Both the position numbers and the translations under genes were made by a program. Positions 37,049 through 63,591 of a DNA stretch of 64,000 nucleotides are shown here, in pieces; within the stretch, counting starts at the first letter, position 1, and each line of letters starts with the position of its first letter. The notes below the pieces were generated by a model. It was not told the DNA's origin, made no database searches, and saw only the letters and a program-made list of their open reading frames with translations. This DNA is from Ruminiclostridium herbifermentans (GTDB taxonomy: Bacteria; Bacillota; Clostridia; Acetivibrionales; DSM-1351): positions 4,642,501 through 4,706,500 of the forward strand of contig NZ_CP061336.1 in NCBI RefSeq assembly GCF_005473905.2, in the 5' to 3' direction.

Positions 37049-37080
37049 ACAAGCATGGACTCAAGCCTCCTCATTTTAAT
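37049..37080 (-). promoter_or_regulatory. Leader motif B shared with the segment at 31553-31586
   Basis: The minus strand carries ATGAGGAGGCTTGAGTCCATG-type sequence with the same GAGG-x-GG-x-TTGAGTCCAyGCyTGT core as motif A. It is about 45 bases upstream of the chosen start of the GT4-methyltransferase gene, in its 5' leader. Confidence 0.45.
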
Positions 37081-37421
37081 AATTTAATGGCTTTCACACA
37101 AAAAAAGTATATCTGCATACAAATTTACTAATACTTGCTGCATGTTTTACTTTAATAATCCCACACTTTATTTTTTAATAGGAAAATTAAGTAGCTTGGT
37201 TCCCTTATCTTTTATTACCTATAATCAAGTTCTGAACAATAGTTAACATAAATGAATACAGGTCTGATTTTCATTTTTATAAATGATTGATATATGTTTA
37301 AATTGGTTTACTTATATATATATGCTTGTTATTTCAATAATGACACATTCCATCTATTTAGTTTTTTAAATATATATACTCTTTCTCAACATACATAAGC
37401 CCAAGTATCAAATATATTCTG

Positions 37422-54822
<17,401 letters not shown>

Positions 54823-54891
54823 TTTGATATGAATTAATCAGTTTACAATCTATTGGAAAATGATCTTTACTCTAATATTTAATCACTATTT

Positions 54892-54929
54892 ATAAGCTTC
54901 TGCGGAGCAATGTCTCCGCTGAAGCTTAT
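54892..54929 (+). terminator. Terminator hairpin after the giant collagen gene
   Basis: Outer stem ATAAGCTTC/GAAGCTTAT (9 pairs), inner stem GCGGAG/CTCCGC with a 6-base loop, followed by TCTATTT. It is 70 bases after the stop. Confidence 0.75.
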
Positions 54930-55082
54930 TCTATTTAAAATTAAGAGTATTATTTATCTTATTTTATCTATGACATCAATTTGTTCACTTATATAAGTAA
55001 ATATCCCTCACATTAGCGCATTTTCTCATTCCTCATTAATATTTGTTTTTTTAGTCCTCTTACTTTCATCAAAGATTTGAGT

Positions 55083-55111
55083 AACAAATTAACAATGTCC
55101 TGAATATAATA
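55083..55111 (+). promoter_or_regulatory. Sigma-K-like promoter of the GT2-TPR gene (one mismatch)
   Basis: AACA (55083-55086), a 16-base spacer and AATATAATA (55103-55111): the same arrangement as the collagen promoters, with A instead of C at the first -10 position. It lies about 30 bases before the start codon. 54930-55082 holds no gene. Confidence 0.5.
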
Positions 55112-55141
55112 TTATATTAGTTTCTATAGAAAGGATTACAT

Positions 55142-56224
55142 ATGGTTACTATCAGTCTTTGTATGATTGTAAAGAATGAGGAAGAAACCCTTGCAAGGTG
55201 TTTGGATACAGTAAAAGATATCGTTGACGAAATTAATATTGTAGATACAGGTTCTACTGACAGAACCGTAGAAATAGCAAAACAATATACAGATCGTGTT
55301 TTTTATTATGAATGGACTAATAATTTTTCTGCAGCTAGAAACGAATCATTTAAGTACGCTACGAAAGACTATATTTTGTATCTAGATGCTGATGATGTTG
55401 TATTAGAAGCAGATCAAGCAAAACTAAAAGAACTAAAGGAAACCCTTGATCCATCTGTAGACTCTGTTTCAATGTATTATGACGCAGGTACTGATGAGTT
55501 TGGAAATGTTACTCTAAGATATAGGCGAAATAGACTATTAAAGAGAGAAAAGAATTTTCAATGGTATGGGGATTGCCATAACTATATTAATGTTCAAGGC
55601 AAAATCATTAACTCAGATATATCTATCACTCATAAAAAAATACGTCATGCAGTGGGTCGTACAGTTTCAGTTTTTGAACAGAAAATTGCACGAGGAGATA
55701 CCTTCTCTCCTAGGGATTACTTTTATTATGGAAATGAATTACGAGAAAACGGACGCCATGAAGAAGCAATTAAAAATTACGACATTTGTACTTCAATGAA
55801 AGAAGGCTGGGTCGAAGATAAAATATTTGCATGTATTTATAGAGGAGACTGCTACCGAGCTCTTAATGATACAAATAATGAACTTACTTCCTTGTTTGAG
55901 TCTTTTAAATATGCACCTCCGAGGGCAGAAGCGTGCTGCCGTATTGGATACAATTTTCAAAGAAAGCGTGATTACAAAACAGCAGCCTTCTGGTATGAAC
56001 AGGCTTCGCAGCAAGTTCCCGATCCAGATCGTTGGAGTTTTATTTATAATGCCTATTATACCTGGTATCCCCATCTTCAGCTTTGTGTTTGCTATTATCG
56101 TATGGGAGACTATAAAAAATCCTATGAGCATAATGAAGAAGCTGCCAAATACAGACCTACAGATCCTAGTGTACTTTACAATAAAAAACTGTTTGATAAA
56201 ATGTTCAACAATAACGAATCTTAA
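55142..56224 (+). CDS. Family 2 glycosyltransferase with C-terminal TPR-like repeats
   Basis: 360 residues. The N-terminal GT-A domain has ISLCMIVKNEEETLARCL, INIVDTGSTDRTVEIAKQY, NNFSAARNESFKYATKDYI and the metal motif YLDADDVV. The C-terminal ~170 residues hold TPR-like helical pairs (NELRENGRHEEAIKNYDI, CYRMGDYKKSYEHNEEAAKYRP). Cytoplasmic. RBS AAAGGA before ATG 55142. It lies between the two collagen-like genes, all on the plus strand, and has a similar late-sporulation-type promoter. By analogy with the glycosyltransferase gene beside bclA3 in C. difficile, it probably O-glycosylates Thr residues of the collagen-like rods; this is inference from position and family. Confidence 0.88.
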   Translation: MVTISLCMIVKNEEETLARCLDTVKDIVDEINIVDTGSTDRTVEIAKQYTDRVFYYEWTNNFSAARNESFKYATKDYILYLDADDVVLEADQAKLKELKETLDPSVDSVSMYYDAGTDEFGNVTLRYRRNRLLKREKNFQWYGDCHNYINVQGKIINSDISITHKKIRHAVGRTVSVFEQKIARGDTFSPRDYFYYGNELRENGRHEEAIKNYDICTSMKEGWVEDKIFACIYRGDCYRALNDTNNELTSLFESFKYAPPRAEACCRIGYNFQRKRDYKTAAFWYEQASQQVPDPDRWSFIYNAYYTWYPHLQLCVCYYRMGDYKKSYEHNEEAAKYRPTDPSVLYNKKLFDKMFNNNES

Positions 56225-56521
56225 TAGATTTAAAGATAATTACCTTGTAAATTTATTTCAACAAATATGTTTTAGTTAAGATATTCACAAGGTTAAAATT
56301 GCAAAAAATAACGCTTTCATTTAGTCGCTGTAATGGCTTTTATATTCTTATTTTTAGTATTCAAATTCTATACTTTGAATAATTATGATAGTTCTAGAAT
56401 TGAACTTATTCATACAAATATAAGTATTTTCTAATGACAAATAATGTCCTTATTCTAAAAGCACTGCATATTTAAAATTTCCTATATCATATATTAACAT
56501 CAGTAGCAAAATAGAATTCTC
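56225..56521. other. Intergenic region before the second collagen-like gene
   Basis: Nearly 300 bases of A+T-rich sequence between the GT2-TPR stop and the sigma-K-like promoter; no gene and no clear terminator seen. Confidence 0.4.
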
Positions 56522-56550
56522 AACATATATTGTCTATAGGGCATACTTTA
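56522..56550 (+). promoter_or_regulatory. Sigma-K-type promoter of the second collagen-like gene
   Basis: AACA (56522-56525), a 16-base spacer and CATACTTTA (56542-56550): a full match to mACm-N16-CATANNNTA, with the same spacing as the promoter at 37422-37450, about 45 bases upstream of the start codon. Confidence 0.75.
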
Positions 56551-56596
56551 ATTTTCTAGTATGCTTTCATACAAATTTAAGGAGGTGAATAAAAAT

Positions 56597-58903
56597 ATGG
56601 CTACTGAACTCATTGTAAATGGAGGCTTTGAAACCGGATCTTTTCCTCCATGGGGCGCGGTTGAAGCAACCATAACATCTTTATTCAGCCACACAGGAAC
56701 TTATTCTGCACAATTGCAGAATGGAACATCAGTTATATATCAAACTGTGTATGGAGATTTCAGCCAGCCTGTAGAAGTTAGTGCTTATTTGGCTAAAGTA
56801 GGAGCATCCCCTAATCCTATAGTATCTATAGTTCTTTCATATTTTGATAATTCATTCAATTTTCTTGGAACAGGCCTTGTAATAAGTATTCCAGAAAGCA
56901 ACATTCCTGATGTAATAGGTGGTGACTGGTTAAAGGCTGTTGGCACTTCAATTCCAGCACCTGTTGGTACAGACTTTGCCATTTTGTCTATAAGCAAAAA
57001 CACTTTAGCTGGCGGTGCTGACGTTCTAGTTGATGATGTATCTATTTTAGAAGGTCCTGTTAGTCCGACTGGTCCGACTGGTCCGTCTGGTCCATCTGGT
57101 CCTACCGGTCCAACTGGTCCGACTGGTCCGACTGGTCCAACTGGTCCAACTGGTCCGACTGGTCCGACTGGTCCTGGTGGTGGTGCTACTGGTCCAACTG
57201 GCCCGACTGGTCCTACCGGTCCTGCTGGTGCTACTGGTCCTACCGGTCCTGCTGGTATAACTGGTCCTACTGGTCCGACTGGCCCTGCTGGCGCTACCGG
57301 TCCGACCGGTCCTGTTGGTCCGACTGGTCCTGGTGGTGGTGCTACTGGTCCTACCGGTCCTGCTGGTGCTACTGGTCCTACCGGCCCTACTGGCCCTGCT
57401 GGTGTAACTGGTCCGACTGGTCCTGTTGGCCCGACTGGTCCTGGTGGTGGTGCTACTGGTCCTACCGGTCCTGCTGGTGCTACTGGTCCTACCGGTCCTG
57501 CTGGCACTACCGGCCCTACTGGCCCTGCTGGTGTAACTGGTCCGACTGGTCCTGGTGGTGGTGCTACTGGTCCTACCGGTCCTGCTGGTGCTACTGGTCC
57601 TACCGGTCCTGCTGGCGCTACCGGCCCTACTGGCCCTGCTGGTGTAACTGGTCCGACTGGTCCTATTGGCCCAACTGGTCCTGGTGGTGGTGCTACTGGC
57701 CCTACCGGTCCTGCTGGTGCTACCGGCCCGACTGGCCCTGCTGGTGTAACCGGACCTACTGGTATAACTGGTACTACCGGTCCTGCTGGTGCTACTGGTC
57801 CTACCGGTCCTGCTGGCGCTACCGGCCCTACTGGTCCTGCTGGTGCTACTGGTCCTACCGGTCCTGCTGGTACTACCGGCCCGACTGGCCCTGCTGGTGT
57901 AACCGGACCTACTGGTGCTGACGGTGCTACTGGTCCGACTGGTCCTGCTGGTTCAACCGGTCCTATTGGCCCGACTGGTCCTGCTGGTTCAACCGGTCCT
58001 ATTGGCCCAACTGGCCCTGCTGGTTCAACTGGTCCTATTGGTCCGACTGGCCCTGCTGGTTCAACCGGTCCTGCTGGTTCAACCGGTCCTATTGGCCCGA
58101 CTGGCCCTGCTGGTTCAACCGGCCCTATTGGCCCAACTGGCCCTGCTGGTTCAACCGGTCCTATTGGCCCGACTGGTCCTGCTGGTTCAACCGGTCCTAT
58201 TGGCCCAACTGGCCCTGCTGGTTCAACTGGTCCTATTGGTCCGACTGGCCCTGCTGGTTCAACCGGTCCTGCTGGCGTTACTGGTGCAACTGGCCCTGCT
58301 GGTGTAACCGGACCTACTGGTATAACTGGTCCTACCGGTCCTGCTGGTGCTACTGGTCCTACCGGTCCTGCTGGTGCTACTGGTCCTACCGGTCCTGCTG
58401 GTATAACTGGTCCTACCGGTCCTGCTGGTACAACTGGTCCTACCGGTCCTGCTGGTACAACTGGCCCTGCTGGTCTTGAAGCTTTTGGTGGTCTTTATTC
58501 AACTGACTCACAAACCCTCTCAATTGGTATTGGCGGTGGTGTTGACCAAATTGAGTTAGCAGAGACTATGCCAAGCAGCGATGTCACTCTCGGAACTAAT
58601 AATATTACAATTTTAGACAGTGGAACTTATGAGATTGAATATATGGTAACAGTTGGTACAGTAGTACTTGCTGTCAATCTGTCGGCAGGTGTCCGTGTGA
58701 ATGGTGGAACTAACTTTATACCTTCAACATTCCAAACTCGATTGTTGTCACTTACACTTACCACATTGTTTGAAGGCAGTACCATTGTTGACTTAGCAGC
58801 CGGTGATGTAATTGATTTGGCTGTTCAAAGCACTGATTCTGTAAGCGCAAGTCTGACAGGAGGGTTAACGGCATACCTAACAGTCAAGAAAATTTCAATA
58901 TAG
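56597..58903 (+). CDS. Second collagen-like protein (768 residues), BclA-like layout
   Basis: The N-terminal domain (1-155, [19 protein letters not shown]) is roughly 85-90% identical to that of the giant protein. It is followed by ~155 Gly-X-Y triplets (GPTGPAG, with repeated GPGGGATG phase breaks and a [12 protein letters not shown] run), then a ~140-residue C-terminal domain ([16 protein letters not shown] ... [14 protein letters not shown] ... [13 protein letters not shown]) that resembles the TNF/C1q-like trimerising domain of BclA proteins. No signal peptide. RBS AAGGAGGTG precedes ATG 56597. Its C-terminal domain is unlike that of the giant protein. Likely a spore-surface glycoprotein sharing an anchoring N-terminus with its giant neighbour. 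Confidence 0.92.
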   Translation: MATELIVNGGFETGSFPPWGAVEATITSLFSHTGTYSAQLQNGTSVIYQTVYGDFSQPVEVSAYLAKVGASPNPIVSIVLSYFDNSFNFLGTGLVISIPESNIPDVIGGDWLKAVGTSIPAPVGTDFAILSISKNTLAGGADVLVDDVSILEGPVSPTGPTGPSGPSGPTGPTGPTGPTGPTGPTGPTGPTGPGGGATGPTGPTGPTGPAGATGPTGPAGITGPTGPTGPAGATGPTGPVGPTGPGGGATGPTGPAGATGPTGPTGPAGVTGPTGPVGPTGPGGGATGPTGPAGATGPTGPAGTTGPTGPAGVTGPTGPGGGATGPTGPAGATGPTGPAGATGPTGPAGVTGPTGPIGPTGPGGGATGPTGPAGATGPTGPAGVTGPTGITGTTGPAGATGPTGPAGATGPTGPAGATGPTGPAGTTGPTGPAGVTGPTGADGATGPTGPAGSTGPIGPTGPAGSTGPIGPTGPAGSTGPIGPTGPAGSTGPAGSTGPIGPTGPAGSTGPIGPTGPAGSTGPIGPTGPAGSTGPIGPTGPAGSTGPIGPTGPAGSTGPAGVTGATGPAGVTGPTGITGPTGPAGATGPTGPAGATGPTGPAGITGPTGPAGTTGPTGPAGTTGPAGLEAFGGLYSTDSQTLSIGIGGGVDQIELAETMPSSDVTLGTNNITILDSGTYEIEYMVTVGTVVLAVNLSAGVRVNGGTNFIPSTFQTRLLSLTLTTLFEGSTIVDLAAGDVIDLAVQSTDSVSASLTGGLTAYLTVKKISI

Positions 58904-58984
58904 AAACTTAAACTATGATAAAAATTATAGAAAGATGCGAGAAGACAAACGTGTGTAATCATTAGCACAACAAGAATTGTAATT

Positions 58985-59021
58985 GAGCAGAAGGGAATCA
59001 GCATTTTATTCCCTTCTGCTC
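58985..59021 (+). terminator. Hairpin after the second collagen-like gene
   Basis: A perfect 14-base stem GAGCAGAAGGGAAT/ATTCCCTTCTGCTC with a 9-base loop, 80 bases after the stop. It lacks a U tract, so it may be a weak terminator or an mRNA 3'-end stabiliser. Confidence 0.6.
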
Positions 59022-59166
59022 ATGTAATAGTGGCACTCTAAATAAAGTCAACTCGAATTTAATTCCTTCCAGTTCCACAATAAAGAACTAAAACATAATA
59101 TATTATCAGATACATACTTACAAATAATAAGTTTTAAAAATTATTTAGCTATAAAGGAGTATATCC

Positions 59167-60195
59167 ATGAAAACAGCATTAATTACAGGTATTACAGGGC
59201 AAGACGGATCTTATCTGGCAGAATTTTTATTAAATAAAGGATATGAAGTACACGGCTTAGTCAGACGGAGCAGTTCAATAAACACTCACAGAATAGATCA
59301 TCTGATTGATGCTGATGGCACTGGTAACAGGAACTTTATATTACACTTTGGAGACTTATCAGATTCATGTAACCTCAGTAAATTGATTTATAAAATTGAG
59401 CCCAGCGAAATATACAATCTAGGCGCTCAAAGTCATGTAAAGGTATCCTTTGATGTTCCAGAGTTCACTTCTGATGTAAATGCTTTAGGTACATTAAGAC
59501 TTTTGGATAGCATAAAGGAGGTAGCCGCTGACATTAAGTTTTATCAAGCCTCTTCCAGTGAATTGTTTGGTAAAGTTCAGGAAATACCTCAAAGTGAAAA
59601 AACACCTTTTTATCCAAGAAGCCCCTATGCAGCAGCAAAACTTTATGCTTACTGGATAACTGTCAATTACAGAGAAGCTTATAATTTGTTTGCTTGTAAC
59701 GGAATACTCTTCAATCATGAATCTCCAAGACGTGGTGAAACCTTTGTTACAAGAAAAATAACAAAGGGAATTGCCAATATTCTTAGTGGAAAGCAAGAAA
59801 AGCTTTATTTAGGAAACATAGATGCAAAAAGAGACTGGGGGTTTGCTGGAGATTATGTGGAAGCTATGTGGCTCATGCTCCAACAACAAGAACCGGATGA
59901 CTATGTAATTGCAACTGGAGAAACCCATACTGTAAGAGAATTTTGTGAGCTTGCTTTTAAAAACGTTGGAATTAATTTAAAATGGGAAGGCTCAGGTGAA
60001 AATGAAAAGGGTATTAACAGCGCTAATGGAAATGAACTAATAAATATTAGCCGTAAATTCTTCAGACCTACCGAAGTTGATTTACTTCTAGGCGACCCAA
60101 CAAAAGCTAAGACTAAATTAAATTGGAAACAGAAGGTCTCATTTGAACAACTAGTTAAAATGATGGTTGATAGCGATGTTAATGGCATCAAATAG
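59167..60195 (+). CDS. gmd: GDP-mannose 4,6-dehydratase
   Basis: Converts GDP-D-mannose to GDP-4-keto-6-deoxymannose. The 342-residue SDR has [21 protein letters not shown] (NADP loop), [27 protein letters not shown] (catalytic Ser and Glu), [12 protein letters not shown] (YxxxK), [18 protein letters not shown] and [23 protein letters not shown] before ATG 59167. It is followed after 80 bases by fcl. Product feeds GDP-L-fucose. Confidence 0.96.
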   Translation: MKTALITGITGQDGSYLAEFLLNKGYEVHGLVRRSSSINTHRIDHLIDADGTGNRNFILHFGDLSDSCNLSKLIYKIEPSEIYNLGAQSHVKVSFDVPEFTSDVNALGTLRLLDSIKEVAADIKFYQASSSELFGKVQEIPQSEKTPFYPRSPYAAAKLYAYWITVNYREAYNLFACNGILFNHESPRRGETFVTRKITKGIANILSGKQEKLYLGNIDAKRDWGFAGDYVEAMWLMLQQQEPDDYVIATGETHTVREFCELAFKNVGINLKWEGSGENEKGINSANGNELINISRKFFRPTEVDLLLGDPTKAKTKLNWKQKVSFEQLVKMMVDSDVNGIK

Positions 60196-60275
60196 CCATA
60201 TTTATTATAAAAATACGGTTGTAAAAACATTATTTAAATAAATATTCTGAAACAAATATCAGAGGTGACAAGAAT

Positions 60276-61211
60276 ATGGATATAAAAAGTAAAATCTATG
60301 TAGCTGGCCACAATGGAATGGTAGGCTCTGCTATTGTAAGATGCCTTGAACGCAATGGATATTCAATTTTAATATTAAAATCACACAAGGAACTAGATTT
60401 AACAGACCAAGCAGCAACTGAGAAATTTTTTGAAGAGCAAAAACCTGATTATGTTTTTCTAGCAGCCGCTAAAGTTGGCGGTATACATGCTAACAGCACA
60501 TATCCGGCTGATTTTATTATGGAAAATATGTTAATTGGATGTAATGTAATAAGAAGTGCCTACAGGAACAATGTTAAGAAGCTCATGTTTCTAGGCAGTT
60601 CTTGTATTTATCCTAAAACCTGCCCACAGCCTATAAAGGAAGAATATCTCCTCACAGGTCCATTAGAGCCTACAAATGAGCCATATGCACTTGCTAAGAT
60701 ATCAGGAATAAATATGTGCCAATCTTTTAATAAGCAATATGGTACAAAATTTATCTGTGCCATGCCTGCCAGTCTATATGGTATCAATGACACCTTTGAT
60801 GCATATAATTCTCATGTTATACCATCAATGATTATTAAGATACATAAAGCAAAGCTTGAAAATAATCCTGTTGTTGAGTTGTGGGGTACTGGTACTCCAT
60901 TAAGGGAATTTCTATATGTGGATGATCTCGCAGATGCCTGTTATTATTTAATGCAGACCTATGAAGGAAATGATTTTATTAATATAGGCTCAGGAAATGA
61001 AATAAGTATTCGTGATTTGGCACTCACAATTAAAAGAGTTATAGGCTATGATGGTGACATTGTATTTGATACCAGCAAGCCCGATGGAACTCCTAGAAGA
61101 GTGCTAGATAATTCGAAAATACAAAAAACAGGCTGGGCACCAAAGATTAATATGGAAGAAGGTATTAAACGAGAATACCAATATTATTTAGATCATGTCT
61201 TATCCAAATAG
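60276..61211 (+). CDS. fcl: GDP-L-fucose synthase
   Basis: A 311-residue epimerase/reductase that turns GDP-4-keto-6-deoxymannose into GDP-L-fucose. Motifs: VAGHNGMVGSAIVRCL, AAAKVGGIHANSTYPADF, LGSSCIYPKTCPQPIKEE, TNEPYALAKISGI (YxxxK), and VELWGTGTPLREFLYVDD. RBS AGAGGTGA before ATG. Together with gmd it completes synthesis of activated L-fucose beside the collagen-like glycoprotein genes. Confidence 0.96.
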   Translation: MDIKSKIYVAGHNGMVGSAIVRCLERNGYSILILKSHKELDLTDQAATEKFFEEQKPDYVFLAAAKVGGIHANSTYPADFIMENMLIGCNVIRSAYRNNVKKLMFLGSSCIYPKTCPQPIKEEYLLTGPLEPTNEPYALAKISGINMCQSFNKQYGTKFICAMPASLYGINDTFDAYNSHVIPSMIIKIHKAKLENNPVVELWGTGTPLREFLYVDDLADACYYLMQTYEGNDFINIGSGNEISIRDLALTIKRVIGYDGDIVFDTSKPDGTPRRVLDNSKIQKTGWAPKINMEEGIKREYQYYLDHVLSK

Positions 61212-61289
61212 TATATTGGAAACTAACTCCAAATTTGCGTTAACCTTCAAATTGATGTTTGAATAAATACATTGATTTGGAGGTATTTT

Positions 61290-61349
61290 ATGGAAAAAAA
61301 TGAAAATTTGAAAAGAATATTTATATATGCATTTATAGCTAATCCTTGA
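61290..61349 (+). CDS. Possible 19-residue peptide
   Basis: ATG GAA AAA ... TGA encodes a short basic/hydrophobic peptide (MEKNENLKRIFIYAFIANP). TTTGGAGG lies a few bases upstream at good spacing. It is 78 bases after fcl on the same strand. Too short to judge by content; listed because of the RBS and the similar arrangement of the next small ORF. Confidence 0.3.
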   Translation: MEKNENLKRIFIYAFIANP

Positions 61350-61366
61350 GAAAAAAGGAGGTTGTA

Positions 61367-61492
61367 ATGGACTGTGAAGCAAATTCTGTAAATAATTTCT
61401 ATAATAAAATCAAAATCAGCACTAGGTCACCTAATGCTGCTTTAAATAGTTATTACAAATTATTCAAATTGTTCCATATACCTTCTAAATAA
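61367..61492 (+). CDS. Possible 41-residue peptide
   Basis: Begins MDCEANSVNNFYNKIK and ends LFKLFHIPSK, with a strong AAAGGAGG ribosome binding site six bases before ATG and 17 bases after the preceding tiny ORF stops. Lys- and Asn-rich, no membrane segment. No family recognised. The two small ORFs may be a leader pair or remnants of a larger gene. Confidence 0.35.
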   Translation: MDCEANSVNNFYNKIKISTRSPNAALNSYYKLFKLFHIPSK

Positions 61493-61509
61493 TCCTAATC
61501 GGCAATTCT

Positions 61510-62088
61510 CTAATGGCTTACATATTCTGAGTAAGTTCTAAAATAATCATCTACTAACTTATTATATTTATTAGAAAAATCCTTTACTCTAGTATTCATT
61601 TCATCATATTTCGATGATGATTGGTCTAGCAGTTTTTCTTTTTCCTCTTCACTCATTTCTATAATATCTTTGCTTATAGCTAATAAATCACTATTCATTT
61701 TTTTCAATAACTCTATGGCTTTTTCTTTATTTAAAGTTTCTTCTTCCTTTGCCAAATTAGAAAACAACGGGTCATATGATAAAATTAGCAAATTAGACAG
61801 ATTAGTATTTAGTTCACTTGGGGTTATCGATATTTTAAAATGGTGGCATACTTGATTTACATATAATATGTACCTTTCACCATCATTACTGCCACCATTA
61901 ATAAATCTATCTACATACTCAGACATACAATATAATGCATACCATTCAGAATACATTTGCTGTATATCTCCATTTTTAAACTTTTGGTTTTGCATATTTA
62001 TATAAACGCTATTTATTATTGATACTAAAAGAACTATAGCCATTACTATGCATATAATATTCGATTTTTTACTCTCCAATTTTATCAC
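61510..62088 (-). CDS. Small single-pass membrane protein of unknown function
   Basis: 192 residues. One hydrophobic segment near the N-terminus (NIICIVMAIVLLVSIINSVY, residues ~10-29) is followed by a ~160-residue, mostly helical charged domain (KEEETLNKEKAIELLKKM, EMSEEEKEKLLDQ), probably outside the membrane or coiled-coil forming. No family recognised. It lies between fcl (convergent) and the aminotransferase gene (upstream, same strand). Confidence 0.65.
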   Translation of the reverse strand: MIKLESKKSNIICIVMAIVLLVSIINSVYINMQNQKFKNGDIQQMYSEWYALYCMSEYVDRFINGGSNDGERYILYVNQVCHHFKISITPSELNTNLSNLLILSYDPLFSNLAKEEETLNKEKAIELLKKMNSDLLAISKDIIEMSEEEKEKLLDQSSSKYDEMNTRVKDFSNKYNKLVDDYFRTYSEYVSH

Positions 62089-62171
62089 AACGATTTCTCC
62101 TATTATTACTAAATATTACTATTACGAAAGATAATATCAAATGTGATAATTTAAGTCAATCTCATAACTTT

Positions 62172-63302
62172 CTATTTAGTAATAGCATCTGCTATAGCAC
62201 TGGTTATCATTTCAATATCATTGTCTGTTAAATATGGATGCATTGGAATTGACAACACTGTATCGCACAACTTATTGGTAACAATATAATCTGACTCCTT
62301 AAAATCCAAATTTGAAAAAGCTTGTTGCTTATGCATTGGCTTAGTGTAATAAATCATGCTAGGAATATTCTTCTCCTTGAACTTAGCTTGAATTATTCCC
62401 CTTTCTTCAGAGCTATTAAGCTTTATTGTATATTGAGCGAAGCTGGATACATATCCTGACGGAATTTTAGGAACGTCTACAATCCCCTGAAGTCTTTCAT
62501 TATAAAGTCTATATATTCTGTTCACGTCATCTAGTTCATGCTCTGTAAATGCATTTAGCTTTACATTTAAAACAGCCGCTTGAATTGTATCAAGCCGTGA
62601 ATTAACCCCAATTCTAATGTTGTCATATTTGTTTTTTCCCTTTCCATGGACTTTATATGAATTAAGTATTTCAGCTAACCCATCATCATTAGTAAAAATT
62701 GCTCCTCCATCTCCATAGCAGCCTAATGGTTTTGCAGGAAAAAAAGAAGTAGTAGCAGCATCCCCAAAGCTGCAAGCTTTTTTACCATTTATGCTCCCAC
62801 CAAATCCCTGCGCTCCATCTTCTAATATTAACAGATTATATTTTTTTGCAATTCTTTCAATTTCAAAATGATTTGCAGGTAATCCAAATATATCAACAGG
62901 AATTATAGCTTTAGGTGTCAGAATACCTTCCTCAAGAGTTCTCAAAATAGCATTTTCAAGCTTAACGGTATCTATATTAAAGGTTTCATAATCTACATCC
63001 ACAAATACAGGAGTTGCTTTTCTGAGTGAAACTACTTCTCCAGTTGAAAAAAACGTAAAGTCTGGTACAAATACAGCATCGCCCTCTTTAATATCCCATG
63101 CCATTAATACTAAAGTCATTGCTTCTGTTCCGTTAGCGCATGAAATACAATGCTTAACCCCTACATAATCCGCCAGCCTTTTCTCAAGAATATCAACTTC
63201 ATCACCTCCAATGAAACTACTGCTTTCTATAACTCTATGTATTGCATTATCTATTTCATTTTTGTATAGATTATATTGGGTCTTTAAATCTCGCATTACC
63301 AT
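62172..63302 (-). CDS. DegT/DnrJ/EryC1/StrS-family sugar aminotransferase (WbpE/WlbC-like)
   Basis: A PLP enzyme of ~376 residues that transaminates a keto-sugar nucleotide. Features: MRDLKTQYNLYKNEID, CISCANGTEAMTLVL (phosphate cup), PVDIFGLPANHFEIERIAKKY, LEDGAQGFGGSINGKKACSFGD, and the PLP Lys in SFFPAKPLGCYGDGGAIFTND. The last motif resembles enzymes making 3-amino sugars such as WbpE. I start at ATG 63302, which has GGAGGT upstream; the ATG at 63317 overlaps that RBS. The acetyltransferase upstream on the same strand would acylate its product. Confidence 0.9.
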   Translation of the reverse strand: MVMRDLKTQYNLYKNEIDNAIHRVIESSSFIGGDEVDILEKRLADYVGVKHCISCANGTEAMTLVLMAWDIKEGDAVFVPDFTFFSTGEVVSLRKATPVFVDVDYETFNIDTVKLENAILRTLEEGILTPKAIIPVDIFGLPANHFEIERIAKKYNLLILEDGAQGFGGSINGKKACSFGDAATTSFFPAKPLGCYGDGGAIFTNDDGLAEILNSYKVHGKGKNKYDNIRIGVNSRLDTIQAAVLNVKLNAFTEHELDDVNRIYRLYNERLQGIVDVPKIPSGYVSSFAQYTIKLNSSEERGIIQAKFKEKNIPSMIYYTKPMHKQQAFSNLDFKESDYIVTNKLCDTVLSIPMHPYLTDNDIEMITSAIADAITK

Positions 63303-63591
63303 TTTTTGTACCTCCATCTTTATATGTAATCGGGACTTTTGCTATAGATTAGCTTATTTTTTTATCAAAATTAGCAAGATATTGAGTTCATTAGTTGTAT
63401 GAATAAAACTTGCTGAATTAAGGATTTTAGGATTAATTAAGCACCAAAATGTATTTATTTATATTTGGGGCTATATCTAGATAGATTATATTTATATAAC
63501 TTGTTCAGCAAACTCTATGTGTTTATAGTTTACGCTGATACAAGTTTAGTTTTAAAACACTTCAAACCAGACAGAGAAGGAATAAAGACGG

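Noticed and set aside
35064-37064. TTG 37064 as the start of the GT4-methyltransferase fusion
   Set aside because: GGAGG is only one base from that TTG, too close. ATG 37004 has a suitably spaced AGGGGAAA and begins just before the first strand of the GT fold.
59092-59100. CATAATATA upstream of gmd as a further sigma-K -10 element
   Set aside because: The nearest AC dinucleotide is at 14, not 16, bases spacing, and the sequence is A+T-rich enough to match by chance. Not strong enough to claim sporulation control of gmd-fcl.
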